A stretch of 64,000 nucleotides of DNA. Origin: Planctomycetota bacterium (GTDB lineage Bacteria > Planctomycetota > UBA1135 > UBA2386). Numbering within the stretch: the stretch's first letter is position 1; each line of letters begins with the position of its first letter. The stretch is taken from positions 17,590 to 81,589 of the forward strand of contig JAEUHQ010000097.1 in the NCBI GenBank assembly GCA_016794565.1. Reading direction: 5' to 3'. The translations under genes and the position numbers were made by a program. The notes beneath the pieces were generated by a model. It was not told the origin of the DNA, made no database searches, and saw only the letters and a program-made list of their open reading frames with translations. Below are positions 27,564-36,506 of this stretch, one piece after another.

Positions 27564-29681
27564 ATGACCCGCTCCCGCTTCTCCGCGATCGCCGTCGCGC
27601 TCGCCCTTCTCGCCGCTTGCGGGGGCTCCTCGGGCTCCGAGGCCGCCCTCGACGCGAAGGTCTTCGTGGTGAAGACGGACGACCTCCCGATCGTGGTGAA
27701 GGAGAACGCCGAACTGCAGGCCCTGCGCGAGACGATCGTTCGCTCCGAGGTCGAAGGCCAGGCGACGATCATCTTCATCATCCCGGAAGGGACGGTCGTG
27801 AAGCAGGGCGAGCGCCTCGTCGAACTCGATGTCAGCGAGCTCGTCGAGAAGGCCGCCAACCAGGCGATCTCCGTCGCGAAGGCCGAGGCGGCGCTGAAGC
27901 AGGCGCGGAAGGAGAAGGAGATCCTCGAAAAGGAGCTGACGACCAACCGCACGACCGCGGAGTCGAAGCTGCGCATCGCGGAGATGGAGCTGGAGAAGCT
28001 CCTCGGCCGACGTGGCGGCGAGAAGAGGAGCGAGAGCAAGAACGGCGAGATGCTGAAGAAGCTGCAGGCGTTGGTCGACACGCCGCCGGCGGAACCGCTC
28101 GCCAGCGATCCGGATGCCGGCGCCGACGCGCCGGCGACGGCGCAGGTCGATCCGCGAACCTACGTCGGGCTCGTCGACAAGGTGCAGCAGCTGCTCGCCG
28201 TCGACGGCGACAGCACCGGCGCCCTCGACCGCGACATGGGCGAGATGGCGAACAAGATCCTGCAGCAGGTCGACCAGATCCGCCTCGCGATGGCCGACCT
28301 CAAGGTGAAGGAGGACACGTTCACCCACAGCCGCCGGCTCGCGAAGAAGCAGTTCATCACGCGCAACGAGCTGGAGAAGGACCAGCTCGCGTGGCAATCG
28401 CAGGTCTCCAAGGTCACGCTCGCCTGGAACGACCTCGACCTGCTCGTCAACTACACGCTCGCGAAGGAACGCATCCAGCTCACGCAGGACCGCGACAACG
28501 CCTCGCTCGAAGTCGACCGCGTGAAGGGTTCGAACGAAGCGCTCGAGATCAAGGCCGACAGCGATCTCGACAGCAAGGAGAAGGAGTTCGGCCTCGCGAA
28601 GGAGCGCCTCGAGAACCTGCAGCGCCAGATCAAGAGCGCCGTGATCCACGCGCCGACGCCGGGCACCGTCGTCTATGCGCGCCTGGACCGCAACCGCGGC
28701 GGCGGCGAGGCGGTGCGCGAAGGCGTGCAGGTCCGCGAGCGCCAGGAACTCATCATCCTGCCGGACACGACGAAGATGCGCTGCGTCGTGAAGGTCCAGG
28801 AAGCGCAGGTCGACAAGGTGACGCGCGGGCAGGCGGCCACGGTCGTCGTCGAAGCGTTCCAGGGCGAATCGTTCCCGGGGCGCGTGTCCACCGTCGCGCC
28901 GGTCGCCGACAGCAACAGCGGCTGGATGACGAGCGATCGCAAGGTCTACACGACGATGGTCGAACTCGACACCGACAACCCCGACGGGCGCCTGCGTTCC
29001 CGCATGGCGGCGAACGTGACGATCATGGTCGAGACCGTGAAGAACACGCTGCCCATCCCGCTGCAGGCCGTCGCGCGCGACCGGTCCGTCAACTACGTCT
29101 GGAAGGAAGGGCCGAACGGCCCGGTTGCGACCGTCGTGAAGGTGGGCCGCCAGAACTCGGAGCGCGTCGAGATCCTCGAAGGAGTGAGGGACGGCGACCG
29201 CGTCCACCTGAAGGAGCCCGCCGGCGTGCAGCCGCCCAAGTTCGAGCAGCCCGTCGTGGCGGTACCGGCAGCGGCGGCGCCGACCACGGCAGGCGCCGAC
29301 GGCGCGCGACCCGACGCCAACGGTCCCGGCGGAACCAGCGGAACCGGCCGGCGCAACCCGGGCGCTTCGATGAAGAAGCTCGCGGAGATGTCCGCGACGG
29401 AGCTCGAGGAGTACAAGGGTCGCCTCGACATGATGCAGGGCATGGTCGATCGCATGCGCGACGGCGGCAACGCGGACGGCGCGGCCGAGGCCGAAGCAGC
29501 GATCAGCGGCCTGCGGAAAGCCCTCGAGTCGAACGATCTGGCGGCGGGCCAGGTGCACCAGGACAAGCTGCGTACCCTGATGCGCGCCGCGATGCCCCGC
29601 CGCAACGGCGGCGGAAACGGCAATGGCGGCGGTGGCCCGCCCGGCGACGGCGGCGGTTCGCGCGGCGAACGCGGCAACTGA
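27564..29681 (+). CDS. HlyD/MacA-type periplasmic adaptor lipoprotein
   Basis: 705 aa, long for an adaptor. Lipobox LLAAC at Cys19 anchors it in the membrane. A lipoyl-like half motif (VVKQGERLVELDVSEL) is followed by very long helical hairpins (about 95-385, rich in Lys/Glu), then the second lipoyl half and beta-barrel (APTPGTVVYARLDRN ... VKVQEAQVDKVTRGQAATV) and a membrane-proximal domain (IPLQAVARDRSVNYVWK). The last about 150 residues are Ala/Gly/Asn-rich with a short coiled coil and a Gly-rich tail. A GTG 9 nt upstream (27555) would overlap the tolC stop and may be the true start. Confidence 0.9.
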   Translation: MTRSRFSAIAVALALLAACGGSSGSEAALDAKVFVVKTDDLPIVVKENAELQALRETIVRSEVEGQATIIFIIPEGTVVKQGERLVELDVSELVEKAANQAISVAKAEAALKQARKEKEILEKELTTNRTTAESKLRIAEMELEKLLGRRGGEKRSESKNGEMLKKLQALVDTPPAEPLASDPDAGADAPATAQVDPRTYVGLVDKVQQLLAVDGDSTGALDRDMGEMANKILQQVDQIRLAMADLKVKEDTFTHSRRLAKKQFITRNELEKDQLAWQSQVSKVTLAWNDLDLLVNYTLAKERIQLTQDRDNASLEVDRVKGSNEALEIKADSDLDSKEKEFGLAKERLENLQRQIKSAVIHAPTPGTVVYARLDRNRGGGEAVREGVQVRERQELIILPDTTKMRCVVKVQEAQVDKVTRGQAATVVVEAFQGESFPGRVSTVAPVADSNSGWMTSDRKVYTTMVELDTDNPDGRLRSRMAANVTIMVETVKNTLPIPLQAVARDRSVNYVWKEGPNGPVATVVKVGRQNSERVEILEGVRDGDRVHLKEPAGVQPPKFEQPVVAVPAAAAPTTAGADGARPDANGPGGTSGTGRRNPGASMKKLAEMSATELEEYKGRLDMMQGMVDRMRDGGNADGAAEAEAAISGLRKALESNDLAAGQVHQDKLRTLMRAAMPRRNGGGNGNGGGGPPGDGGGSRGERGN

Positions 29682-29692
29682 ACGCGCGACGA

Positions 29693-30424
29693 ATGGCCGC
29701 CATGGACGACCGCCCGGTGATCGCCGAGTTCGCCGACGTGCACCGTCACTACGTGATGGGCAAGAACGTCGTGAAGGCCCTGAACGGCGTGTCCGTGCAG
29801 GTCCGCAAGGGCGACTACCTCGCGATCATGGGGCGCTCCGGCTCGGGCAAGAGCACGATGCTGAACATCCTGGGCGGCCTCGACCGTCCGACGTCGGGCG
29901 CGTATCGCGTCGGCGGCCGAGACGTGAGCAAACTGAACGACGACGACCTCTCCGACGTACGCGGACGCGAGATCGGGTTCATCTTCCAGTCCTTCAACCT
30001 CATCCCGCAGCTGACCGTGCTCGAGAACCTCGAGGTGCCGCTCTTCTACCAGGGGCGCGTCGGCGCGGAGTCGCGCAAGAAGGCGGAGTACCTCGCTGGT
30101 CGCGTCGGTCTGTCGGGCCGCCTCGAGCACAAGCCGATGGAGCTTTCCGGCGGCCAGCAGCAGCGCGTCGCGATCGCACGGGCGCTGATGAACGACCCGT
30201 TGTTCCTCCTCGCCGACGAGGCGACGGGCAACCTCGACAGCAACACCGAGAAGGAGATCCTCGACCTGTTCGACGACCTGCGACCGGATGGCGTCACGAT
30301 CGTCATCGTGACGCACAACCCGAAGGTCGCCGAGCGCGCGGATCACACGCTGTGGCTGAAGGACGGTCAGGTCGAGAAGCTCGTCGACAACCGCGCGGCG
30401 GCGCGCGACGGAGACGCGCCGTGA
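29693..30424 (+). CDS. ABC transporter ATP-binding protein, MacB/LolD type
   Basis: 243 aa. Walker A IMGRSGSGKSTMLNILGGLD, Q-loop IFQSFNLIPQLTVLEN, signature LSGGQQQRVAIARAL, Walker B FLLADEATGNLD and switch His in VIVTHNPKVAERAD. The GGLDRPTSG and NLIPQLTV stretches are typical of the LolD/MacB mechanotransmission family. A second ATG at 29702 is possible. The stop overlaps the permease start (GTGA at 30421-30424), so the two subunits are made in step. Confidence 0.95.
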   Translation: MAAMDDRPVIAEFADVHRHYVMGKNVVKALNGVSVQVRKGDYLAIMGRSGSGKSTMLNILGGLDRPTSGAYRVGGRDVSKLNDDDLSDVRGREIGFIFQSFNLIPQLTVLENLEVPLFYQGRVGAESRKKAEYLAGRVGLSGRLEHKPMELSGGQQQRVAIARALMNDPLFLLADEATGNLDSNTEKEILDLFDDLRPDGVTIVIVTHNPKVAERADHTLWLKDGQVEKLVDNRAAARDGDAP

Positions 30425-31686
30425 TCCGCGACTCGATGCGCATGGTGACCCTCGGGCTGAAGAGCCTGATGCTGCACAAGCTGCGCAGTTCGCTGACCAC
30501 CGCGGGCATCCTGTTCGGCGTCGCGTCGGTCATCGCGATGCTCGCGGTCGGTGAGGGAGCGTCGCAGGAGACGCTCGATCAGTACCGCGCGATGGGCGTC
30601 TCCAACGTCCTGATCCGCAGCACGAAGCCCGAGGAGACGCAGCAGACGTCGTCGACGTCGTCGAGCTGGAGCATCCTCGGCTACGGCATGACCTACGCGG
30701 AGGCCGATCGCATCCAGAACCTGCTTCCCCAGGCGACCGTCGTGCGCGTCCGTGAGTTCCAGCGCGGCCTGATGCACGGCGAGAACTGGGCCTCGAAGAT
30801 GATCGTAGGCACCGAGGTGGCCTTCCTCGACGTCGCGAACCTCCGGATCAAGGAAGGGCGCTGGCTGACGGAGCTCGATCAGCAGCACCAGGCGAACGTG
30901 TGCGTTCTCGGCGCGAGCATCGCGAAGGCGCTGTTCCCGCTCGAGAACCCGCTGGGGCAGACCGTGCTCGCCGGAGTCGAGGACCGCTTCGAAGTGGTCG
31001 GTGTGCTCGACACGCAGGGGCGCGCGGCGAGCCCGAACGGCTTCACGCTGGACGAGTGCGTCTACGTGCCGATGAGCAGCTCGCGGCGCCGGTTCGGGGA
31101 CGTCGTGCGCAATCCGTCGACGAACCGATGGGAGTCGGTCGAACTGCACGAGGTCAAGGTCAAGCTGCCGAGTTCGGACCAGGTCGAAGACGCTGCCGCC
31201 GTGCTGCGTTTCATGTTGCAGCCCGCGCATGCGACGAAGGGCGACTTCGAGATCACCGTCCCGCTCGAACTGCTGCGCCAGGAGGAGAAGCAGCGGCGCA
31301 TGTTCAACCTCGTGCTTGCCGTGATCGCGTCGATCAGCCTGCTGGTCGGCGGCATCGGCATCATGAACGTGATGCTCGCGACGGTCACCGAACGCACCCG
31401 CGAGATCGGCATCCGGCGCGCGCTCGGCGCGAAGAAGAAGCACATCGTGCAGCAGTTCCTCGTCGAGGCCGGCGTGCTCTCGGCACTCGGCGGCGTCGTC
31501 GGAGTCGGCCTCGGCCTGATCGTGCCGGAGGCGATCACGTACTGGTTCGGCCAGAAGACGTCGGTGATGGCGACACATGTGATCCTCGCGTTCGGGATCT
31601 CGGCCGCGGTCGGTGTCGTGTTCGGCCTCTACCCGGCGTGGCGCGCAGCGAACATGGATCCTGTCGAAGCGCTGCGCCACGAGTGA
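30421..31686 (+). CDS. ABC transporter permease, MacB/FtsX family
   Basis: 421 aa. One N-terminal helix (SLTTAGILFGVASVIAMLAV), a large periplasmic domain of about 250 residues, and three C-terminal helices with the family motifs LLVGGIGIMNVMLATVTERT, REIGIRRALGAKK and FGLYPAWRAANMDPVEALRHE. Works as a dimer with the ATPase, the adaptor and TolC to expel an unknown substrate from the periplasm, as MacAB-TolC does. A Ser/Thr-rich loop at about 77-85 (SSTSSSW) is unusual. Confidence 0.94.
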   Translation: MIRDSMRMVTLGLKSLMLHKLRSSLTTAGILFGVASVIAMLAVGEGASQETLDQYRAMGVSNVLIRSTKPEETQQTSSTSSSWSILGYGMTYAEADRIQNLLPQATVVRVREFQRGLMHGENWASKMIVGTEVAFLDVANLRIKEGRWLTELDQQHQANVCVLGASIAKALFPLENPLGQTVLAGVEDRFEVVGVLDTQGRAASPNGFTLDECVYVPMSSSRRRFGDVVRNPSTNRWESVELHEVKVKLPSSDQVEDAAAVLRFMLQPAHATKGDFEITVPLELLRQEEKQRRMFNLVLAVIASISLLVGGIGIMNVMLATVTERTREIGIRRALGAKKKHIVQQFLVEAGVLSALGGVVGVGLGLIVPEAITYWFGQKTSVMATHVILAFGISAAVGVVFGLYPAWRAANMDPVEALRHE

Positions 31687-31809
31687 GGCGCGGCACCGCG
31701 CGATCAAGGCGACGCGACCCTCACGCCGAAGCAGATGCCCTTGGCCACCGCGGCCCGGCGCTCAGGCGCGAGCGGAGCTCGTCGCCTGCAGGCGGCGCCT
31801 GCGCCATCC

Positions 31810-32184
31810 TCACGTCTTCTGGGCCACGTGCTTCTCGACGAGCTCGATGAGTTCGTCCGGCTCGAAGGGCTTTCGGAAGTAGTCGGCGGCCCCCATCTCC
31901 GTGCTCTTCTGGTGGCCGCGCGAGTGCTCGCGCGCCGTGAAGATCACCACGGGGATCCCGGCCGTCGCCGGATCTCGCTTCAGGCGCGTCAACGTCTCCC
32001 ACCCGTCGATGCCCGGCATCATGATGTCGAGCAGGATCAGGTCGGGCGCCTGTGCCTTCGCCTTGCCGATGCCGTCCTCGCCGTTCGTGGCGGATTCGAC
32101 CCGGAACCCCGCGGCCTCGAGCACCATCTGGGTGGAGACGATGATCAGCTTCTCGTCTTCGATGATCAGGACGGTTCTTTGCAT
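31810..32184 (-). CDS. Single-domain response regulator
   Basis: 124 aa, receiver domain only. Acidic pair in IIEDEK, phospho-acceptor Asp53 in LILLDIMMPG, Thr in VVIFTARE and the conserved Lys in FRKPFEPDEL. No output domain, so it must signal by protein contact. The start lies 19 nt inside the end of the histidine kinase gene, a tight pair. Immediately convergent with the exporter operon. Confidence 0.95.
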   Translation of the reverse strand: MQRTVLIIEDEKLIIVSTQMVLEAAGFRVESATNGEDGIGKAKAQAPDLILLDIMMPGIDGWETLTRLKRDPATAGIPVVIFTAREHSRGHQKSTEMGAADYFRKPFEPDELIELVEKHVAQKT

Positions 32185-33275
32185 GACACTCTCTCTTGCG
32201 GACTCCCGGCCGCTCCGGCCGCCGCCGCCTCCGCCGTCGGGCGGTGGAGCGGCAACATGAAAGAGAAATCGGCTCCGCGACCCAGTTGGCTGGAGACTTC
32301 GATGCGACTCCCGTGCGCTTCGACGATGCCGCGCGCCACGAACAGGCCGAGGCCGGCGCCGCCGTGGTGGCGCGTGAGCGGATCCTCGACCTGGAAGAAC
32401 TTCTCGAAGATTCGCCGTTGGTACCGGGGGTCGATGCCGATTCCGTCGTCGGCGACGCCGAACCGGAGGCCGCCGTCCGCGGTGCGTTCGATGCGAACTT
32501 CGACAGTGCCCCCGTCCCTGGCGAACTTCACCGCATTCTCCACCAGCGCCTGGCACGCGCGGCGCAGGTCGGCGCGATCGGCGAACAGGCACGCCTCGGT
32601 CGTGTCGGCCCGGAACGTCAACGTTATCCGCCGATCGCGCGCCGGCTGCTCGAACGGCAGCAGCAGGCCCGTGGAGAACTCGGCGACCGTCACCACTTCG
32701 CGGTCCTGGCCGTAGTCGGCAGACTCGAGGTTGCCGAGGTTGATCAGCTTGTCGATCTGGTGCTCGAGGCGAACGGACTGTTCACGGATCGACTCGCACG
32801 CGCGGCGCTGTCTGTCGTCGAGCTTGCCGAGCGATCCCTTGGCCAGCATCGTCGAGAACGTCTTGATGCCGGTCAGCGGCGTGCGCAGTTCGTGCGCGAC
32901 GATCGACAGGTACTGGTTCTTCAGCTGGTCCGTCTTGAAGTCCGCGGTGACGTCGCGAAGGAGCGTGATGACACCGCACGGTTCGCCGCGGTGGTCCTGC
33001 GCGAACCTGGTCGTGCACTTGACGTAGAGGAGGTCGTGCTGGCTGTGATGGACCTCGACGGTGCGGGCGAACTCCTTGCCCTTCGCCGTGCGCCGCTGAT
33101 CCGCGATCAGCGTCTGCAGCAGGTCACCGCCCCCCTCGATCGCATCGAGCGGTTTGCCGGCCGCGACGAGGGCGCGCACACCGAGCAGGTCCTCGGCGGC
33201 GGAGTTGAGCAGCACGACGTTGCCGGCCCGTCCGACGAAGACGACACCGTCCATGATGCTGCTGATCGTCGTCAT
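32166..33275 (-). CDS. PAS-containing cytosolic sensor histidine kinase
   Basis: 369 aa without membrane segments. N-terminal PAS domain (about 5-115: DGVVFVGRAGNVVLLNSAAE, VITLLRDVTADF), HisKA with phospho-acceptor His128 in SIVAHELRTPLTG, and HATPase with the N box (LVENAVKFA), G1 (GVADDGIGIDP), the F box and G2 (HGGAGLGLFVARGI). Phosphorylates the response regulator encoded next to it. The PAS domain begins at the very first residues, so a longer N-terminus cannot be excluded. Confidence 0.94.
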   Translation of the reverse strand: MTTISSIMDGVVFVGRAGNVVLLNSAAEDLLGVRALVAAGKPLDAIEGGGDLLQTLIADQRRTAKGKEFARTVEVHHSQHDLLYVKCTTRFAQDHRGEPCGVITLLRDVTADFKTDQLKNQYLSIVAHELRTPLTGIKTFSTMLAKGSLGKLDDRQRRACESIREQSVRLEHQIDKLINLGNLESADYGQDREVVTVAEFSTGLLLPFEQPARDRRITLTFRADTTEACLFADRADLRRACQALVENAVKFARDGGTVEVRIERTADGGLRFGVADDGIGIDPRYQRRIFEKFFQVEDPLTRHHGGAGLGLFVARGIVEAHGSRIEVSSQLGRGADFSFMLPLHRPTAEAAAAGAAGSPQERVSCKEPS

Positions 33276-33358
33276 GCGATTCGTCGGGACGACGAGTCAC
33301 GGCTGCGGCGGGCGGGAGACCGGAACCTGCCCCCCTGCGCCCGGGCCAGCGAGACGCG

Positions 33359-33754
33359 TCACTTCGTGTTCGCGGTCTTGATCGCGGCCAGCGCGTCGTC
33401 TTCCTTCTCGAAGATCGACAGATGCTTGCTGATGCGCATGATCTCGAAGATCTTGACGATGAACGGCTTGATGTTGCTCAGGTAGAGCTTCGCGTTGCGC
33501 GACGACGTGACGTTGTTGGCAACGATGATCAGGCCGACGCCGCAGCTGTCGATGATCTTGACGTTGTCGAGGTTGAGCACGAAGTGCTGGAAGCCGTCTT
33601 CGATCTTGCTGCTGATCGTCTCCTTCAGCGATTCCTTCAGTGCGTCGGTGACGTAGAAGTTCAGGCTGCGATCGTTGAACGAGATGATGACGGTCTTGTC
33701 GTCCTTCAGCGCGGTGACCGAGAGGCCCTGGCTCTTCTTCCCTACGATTTCCAT
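33359..33754 (-). CDS. STAS-domain anti-anti-sigma-like protein
   Basis: 131 aa. STAS fold with the conserved phosphorylatable Ser70 in VKIIDSCGVGLIIVAN, preceded by FQHFVLNLDNV. Such proteins (SpoIIAA/RsbV type) bind anti-sigma kinases or work in partner-switching modules. No RsbW-like kinase is encoded adjacent. It is the gene directly upstream of the histidine kinase on the same strand, 83 nt apart, so it may belong to the same signalling unit. Confidence 0.85.
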   Translation of the reverse strand: MEIVGKKSQGLSVTALKDDKTVIISFNDRSLNFYVTDALKESLKETISSKIEDGFQHFVLNLDNVKIIDSCGVGLIIVANNVTSSRNAKLYLSNIKPFIVKIFEIMRISKHLSIFEKEDDALAAIKTANTK

Positions 33755-33846
33755 GGCGTTCCTTCGATGGATGGGGCGCGCCAGGTTCCACGGCGCGCGC
33801 ACTCGATCCATCGACCTGCCCGGCCCGCAGAGTTGAGCTTCGCCGC

Positions 33847-33906
33847 GAAAAAAGAAGGGGGTCGCCGAAGGCAAGCCGCGCCGGCGCGCCGACAGGGACG
33901 CGGCAC
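33847..33906 (-). terminator. Possible intrinsic terminator after the SANT-repeat gene
   Basis: Downstream of the stop at 33907 on the minus strand lie a CGGCGCGCCG palindrome and GC-rich arms, then CCCCCTTCTTTTTT (the run of six T on the minus strand lies at 33848-33853). This is the only clear T-tract after a gene end in the window, but the stem is imperfect. Confidence 0.4.
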
Positions 33907-34635
33907 TCAGCCGCCCGTGGCATCGGCCTCGCGGTAACGCAACGCGACGTTCGCGCGACCGATGAGGGCGAGCAATTGCGGGCATTTCCTGAGCCCGAGC
34001 TGGTTGGCCTTGTTGGCGACGCTCGCGACGCTGCGGCCGAGTTCGCGAGCCACCGTCAGGTTGTCCCGGTCGGGATAGAGCGCCTGGAGCCGCTCGACCT
34101 GCGCCGGGGTCCAGCGCGGCATTTCCTGGCGGCGCGCCCCTTCCCCCGCCGCGACGACCTGTCGCGCGCTCTGCGCCGCGAACCGCTTGTCCTTCGCGAG
34201 ACACAGGCTCTGCGCCATCGCCGCGACGTCGGCACGCGACCGCGCCAGCGCGACCTCCAGGTCGTCGTCCGAACGCGTGCCGTAGAAGTCCCTCAGGGCG
34301 TGCACCTCCTCACGGGTCCACGGCCCTTGCCGAGGGCGCGCACGCAGCTCCTGCACGCGCTTCCGTACCTCGACGAGAGGGCGCCCGAGCATCGGGGCGA
34401 GCAGCCGCGGATCGACCGCGCCCCAGCACTCGCGCAAGCGGCCGTCGTCGCTCGCCGTCCAGGCACCCCGGCGCGGCGGAACGCGCAGCAGTTGCATCGC
34501 CTTCTTGAAGACGCTCGACTCGGTCCGGCGCAGCAGCAGCGCGGTGTCCGCCACTCCCCGCCGCGGCATCAACTGGCGCAGGCGCTCCATCTCCTGCACC
34601 GACCAGTTGCCGCGGCGGAGCGGTCGCGCGGTCAC
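33907..34635 (-). CDS. Protein with four SANT/Myb-like tryptophan repeats
   Basis: 242 aa from GTG 34635, overlapping the enzyme I stop by 4 nt (GTGA). Four repeats each begin with Trp-Ser/Thr and acidic residues followed by Leu: GNWSVQEMERLRQLMPRRG, GAWTASDDGRLRECWG, GPWTREEVHALRDFYGTRSD and PRWTPAQVERLQALYPDRDN. Each ends with a second helix where Arg/Ser residues could read DNA (ADTALLLRRTESSVFKKA; VARELGRSVASVANKANQLG). Repeats are spaced about 50-60 residues apart. SANT/Myb repeats bind DNA in eukaryotes; bacterial examples with four copies are uncommon. A DNA-binding regulator is inferred. No catalytic domain seen. Confidence 0.72.
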   Translation of the reverse strand: MTARPLRRGNWSVQEMERLRQLMPRRGVADTALLLRRTESSVFKKAMQLLRVPPRRGAWTASDDGRLRECWGAVDPRLLAPMLGRPLVEVRKRVQELRARPRQGPWTREEVHALRDFYGTRSDDDLEVALARSRADVAAMAQSLCLAKDKRFAAQSARQVVAAGEGARRQEMPRWTPAQVERLQALYPDRDNLTVARELGRSVASVANKANQLGLRKCPQLLALIGRANVALRYREADATGG

Positions 34636-36410
34636 GACCGGCGCTCCTCCGGTGTCCCGGCCAGTTGCCGCGTCCACCGCACGAGGATCTCGTCGCGCAC
34701 CAGTGCACGGACGGCTGTCGTCGACTGCAGCGCCAGCGCCCGAGCAGCCAGGTCGCGGCACTCGCACTCGGTGAAGCTGCGCAGCATCAGGCGGACGCGT
34801 GGCAGGAACACGGGCGCCATCGACAGCTCGCGGAACCCGAGCCCGATCAGCAAGGGCGTGAACAGGTGGTCCCCGGCGATCTCGCCGCAGATCGACACAC
34901 CCTTGCCCGCCGAGTTCGCCGCATCCGCGATCTGCTTCAGGACCCGCAGCACGCCCGGGTGGAACGGGTCGTACATCTTGGCAACCCGCTGGTTGTCGCG
35001 ATCGACCGCGAGCAGGTACTGCACGAGGTCGTTGGTGCCGACCGAGACGAAGTCGCAGAGCGGCAGGACGTCGGGCAGCACGGACACGAGGACTGGCACT
35101 TCGACCATCGCGCCGAGTTCGATGGTCGCGTCGTGCGGGACACCATTCGCCTTCAGATCCGCGACGAGCTGCCCCATCACTTCGCGACAACGCGCGACCT
35201 CGTTGCGCGTCGTCACCATCGGCAACAGGATCCGCGCATGCCCGTGCGCGCTCGCCCGCAGGATGGCGCGCATCTGCGAGTACAGGATGTCCGGCCAGTC
35301 GAGGCAGAGGCGAATGCCGCGCCATCCGAGGACCGGATTGCGCTCGTCGGGCATCTTGAAGTAGCCGAGCGGCTTGTCGCCACCGACGTCGAGCGTGCGG
35401 AACGTCACCGGCTTGCCTTCGGCGCCGATCATCGCGCGGCTGTACATCGCGACCTGCTCGTCCTCGGTCGGGAACTGCCTCCGCTCCATGAACGCGAACT
35501 CCGTGCGGAAGAGGCCGATCCCCGCGATCGACTCCGGCTCGAGGCTGTCGAGGTCGCGAACGCCTTCGACGTTCGCCATCAACTGCACCGCGACGCCGTC
35601 CTGCGTGACCGAAGGCTGGAATCGCAGTTCCGAGAGCCGGCGATCGATCGCCACCTGCTCGGCCCGCATCCGTTCGTAGTCCTGCAACTGCTCCGGCGTC
35701 GGGTCGAGGATCACGAGCCCGGCGTCCCCGTCGATGATCGCGACCGTGCCCGTCTGGGACTCGAGCATGATCTGCTCGATCCCGACGACCGACGGAATGC
35801 CGAGGGACCGCGCGAGGATCGCACCGTGCGAGTACTTGCCGCCGTGCTCGGTGACGATGCCGCGGATGTGGGCCCGGTCGAGGATGCCGGCGTCGCTCGG
35901 CAGGAACTCCTCCGCTGCGAACAGGTAGTCGATCCCGTTGGCCGTGTACTTGCCGCGCTCGGTCGCCAACAGCGCGCCGACGAGCTGACGACCGATGTCG
36001 CGCAGGTCCGCCGCGCGTTCGCGCATCGCGGCGTTCTCCATCGCGGCGAAGCAAGCCTCGTAGCGAGCGATCACCCGCTGCAGCGCCACTTCGAGGTTGA
36101 CGTGGTGCTGCACGATCTCGGACTCGACATCCTTCTGGAACGTCGGGTCGTGCAGGATCGCGAGCTGCGCGTCGTAGATGCGCGCATCGTGCGTCGCGAT
36201 GGCGCCGGACAGCTCCTTCTGGAGCGCCATCAGGTCCGCGGCGACTTCGGCGATCGCACACTGGAACCGCGCGCGCTCAGCCGCCAGACCGTCGGGTGCG
36301 ACCTTCCACGTCGGGATGTGATCGAGCGCCGCATGGAAGTGGACGATCGGCGCGATCGCCACACCTGGGGCCGCAGCGATGCCTTTCAGTTTGCGAGCCA
36401 TCCGTGCCAT
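34632..36410 (-). CDS. ptsI: Phosphoenolpyruvate-protein phosphotransferase (PTS enzyme I)
   Basis: 592 aa. N-terminal HPr-binding/phosphohistidine region with the active His195 in TEHGGKYSHGAILARSLG, then the PEP-binding barrel: GLFRTEFAFMER, FRTLDVGGDKPL, the NPVLGWRGIRL motif, SVGTNDLVQYLLAVDR, and the catalytic Cys in SICGEIAGD. Transfers phosphate from PEP to HPr. No GAF domain, so it is EI and not EI-Ntr (PtsP). No HPr or EII gene lies in this window. Followed with a 4-nt overlap by the SANT-repeat gene. Confidence 0.94.
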   Translation of the reverse strand: MARMARKLKGIAAAPGVAIAPIVHFHAALDHIPTWKVAPDGLAAERARFQCAIAEVAADLMALQKELSGAIATHDARIYDAQLAILHDPTFQKDVESEIVQHHVNLEVALQRVIARYEACFAAMENAAMRERAADLRDIGRQLVGALLATERGKYTANGIDYLFAAEEFLPSDAGILDRAHIRGIVTEHGGKYSHGAILARSLGIPSVVGIEQIMLESQTGTVAIIDGDAGLVILDPTPEQLQDYERMRAEQVAIDRRLSELRFQPSVTQDGVAVQLMANVEGVRDLDSLEPESIAGIGLFRTEFAFMERRQFPTEDEQVAMYSRAMIGAEGKPVTFRTLDVGGDKPLGYFKMPDERNPVLGWRGIRLCLDWPDILYSQMRAILRASAHGHARILLPMVTTRNEVARCREVMGQLVADLKANGVPHDATIELGAMVEVPVLVSVLPDVLPLCDFVSVGTNDLVQYLLAVDRDNQRVAKMYDPFHPGVLRVLKQIADAANSAGKGVSICGEIAGDHLFTPLLIGLGFRELSMAPVFLPRVRLMLRSFTECECRDLAARALALQSTTAVRALVRDEILVRWTRQLAGTPEERRS

Positions 36411-36506
36411 GCCGTTTTCCGGGACGGTGCCGCAGTTTGCAACATGGCCGCTTCATCTGATCGTCACTGCGAGCCGATCGACGGCACGGGGCCGACGAGC
36501 ATCACC

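Noticed and set aside
27617..30424. 935-codon alternative frame across the adaptor and ATPase genes
   Set aside because: It is a shifted frame of the adaptor for most of its length; only the last part, in the ATPase frame, is real coding sequence.
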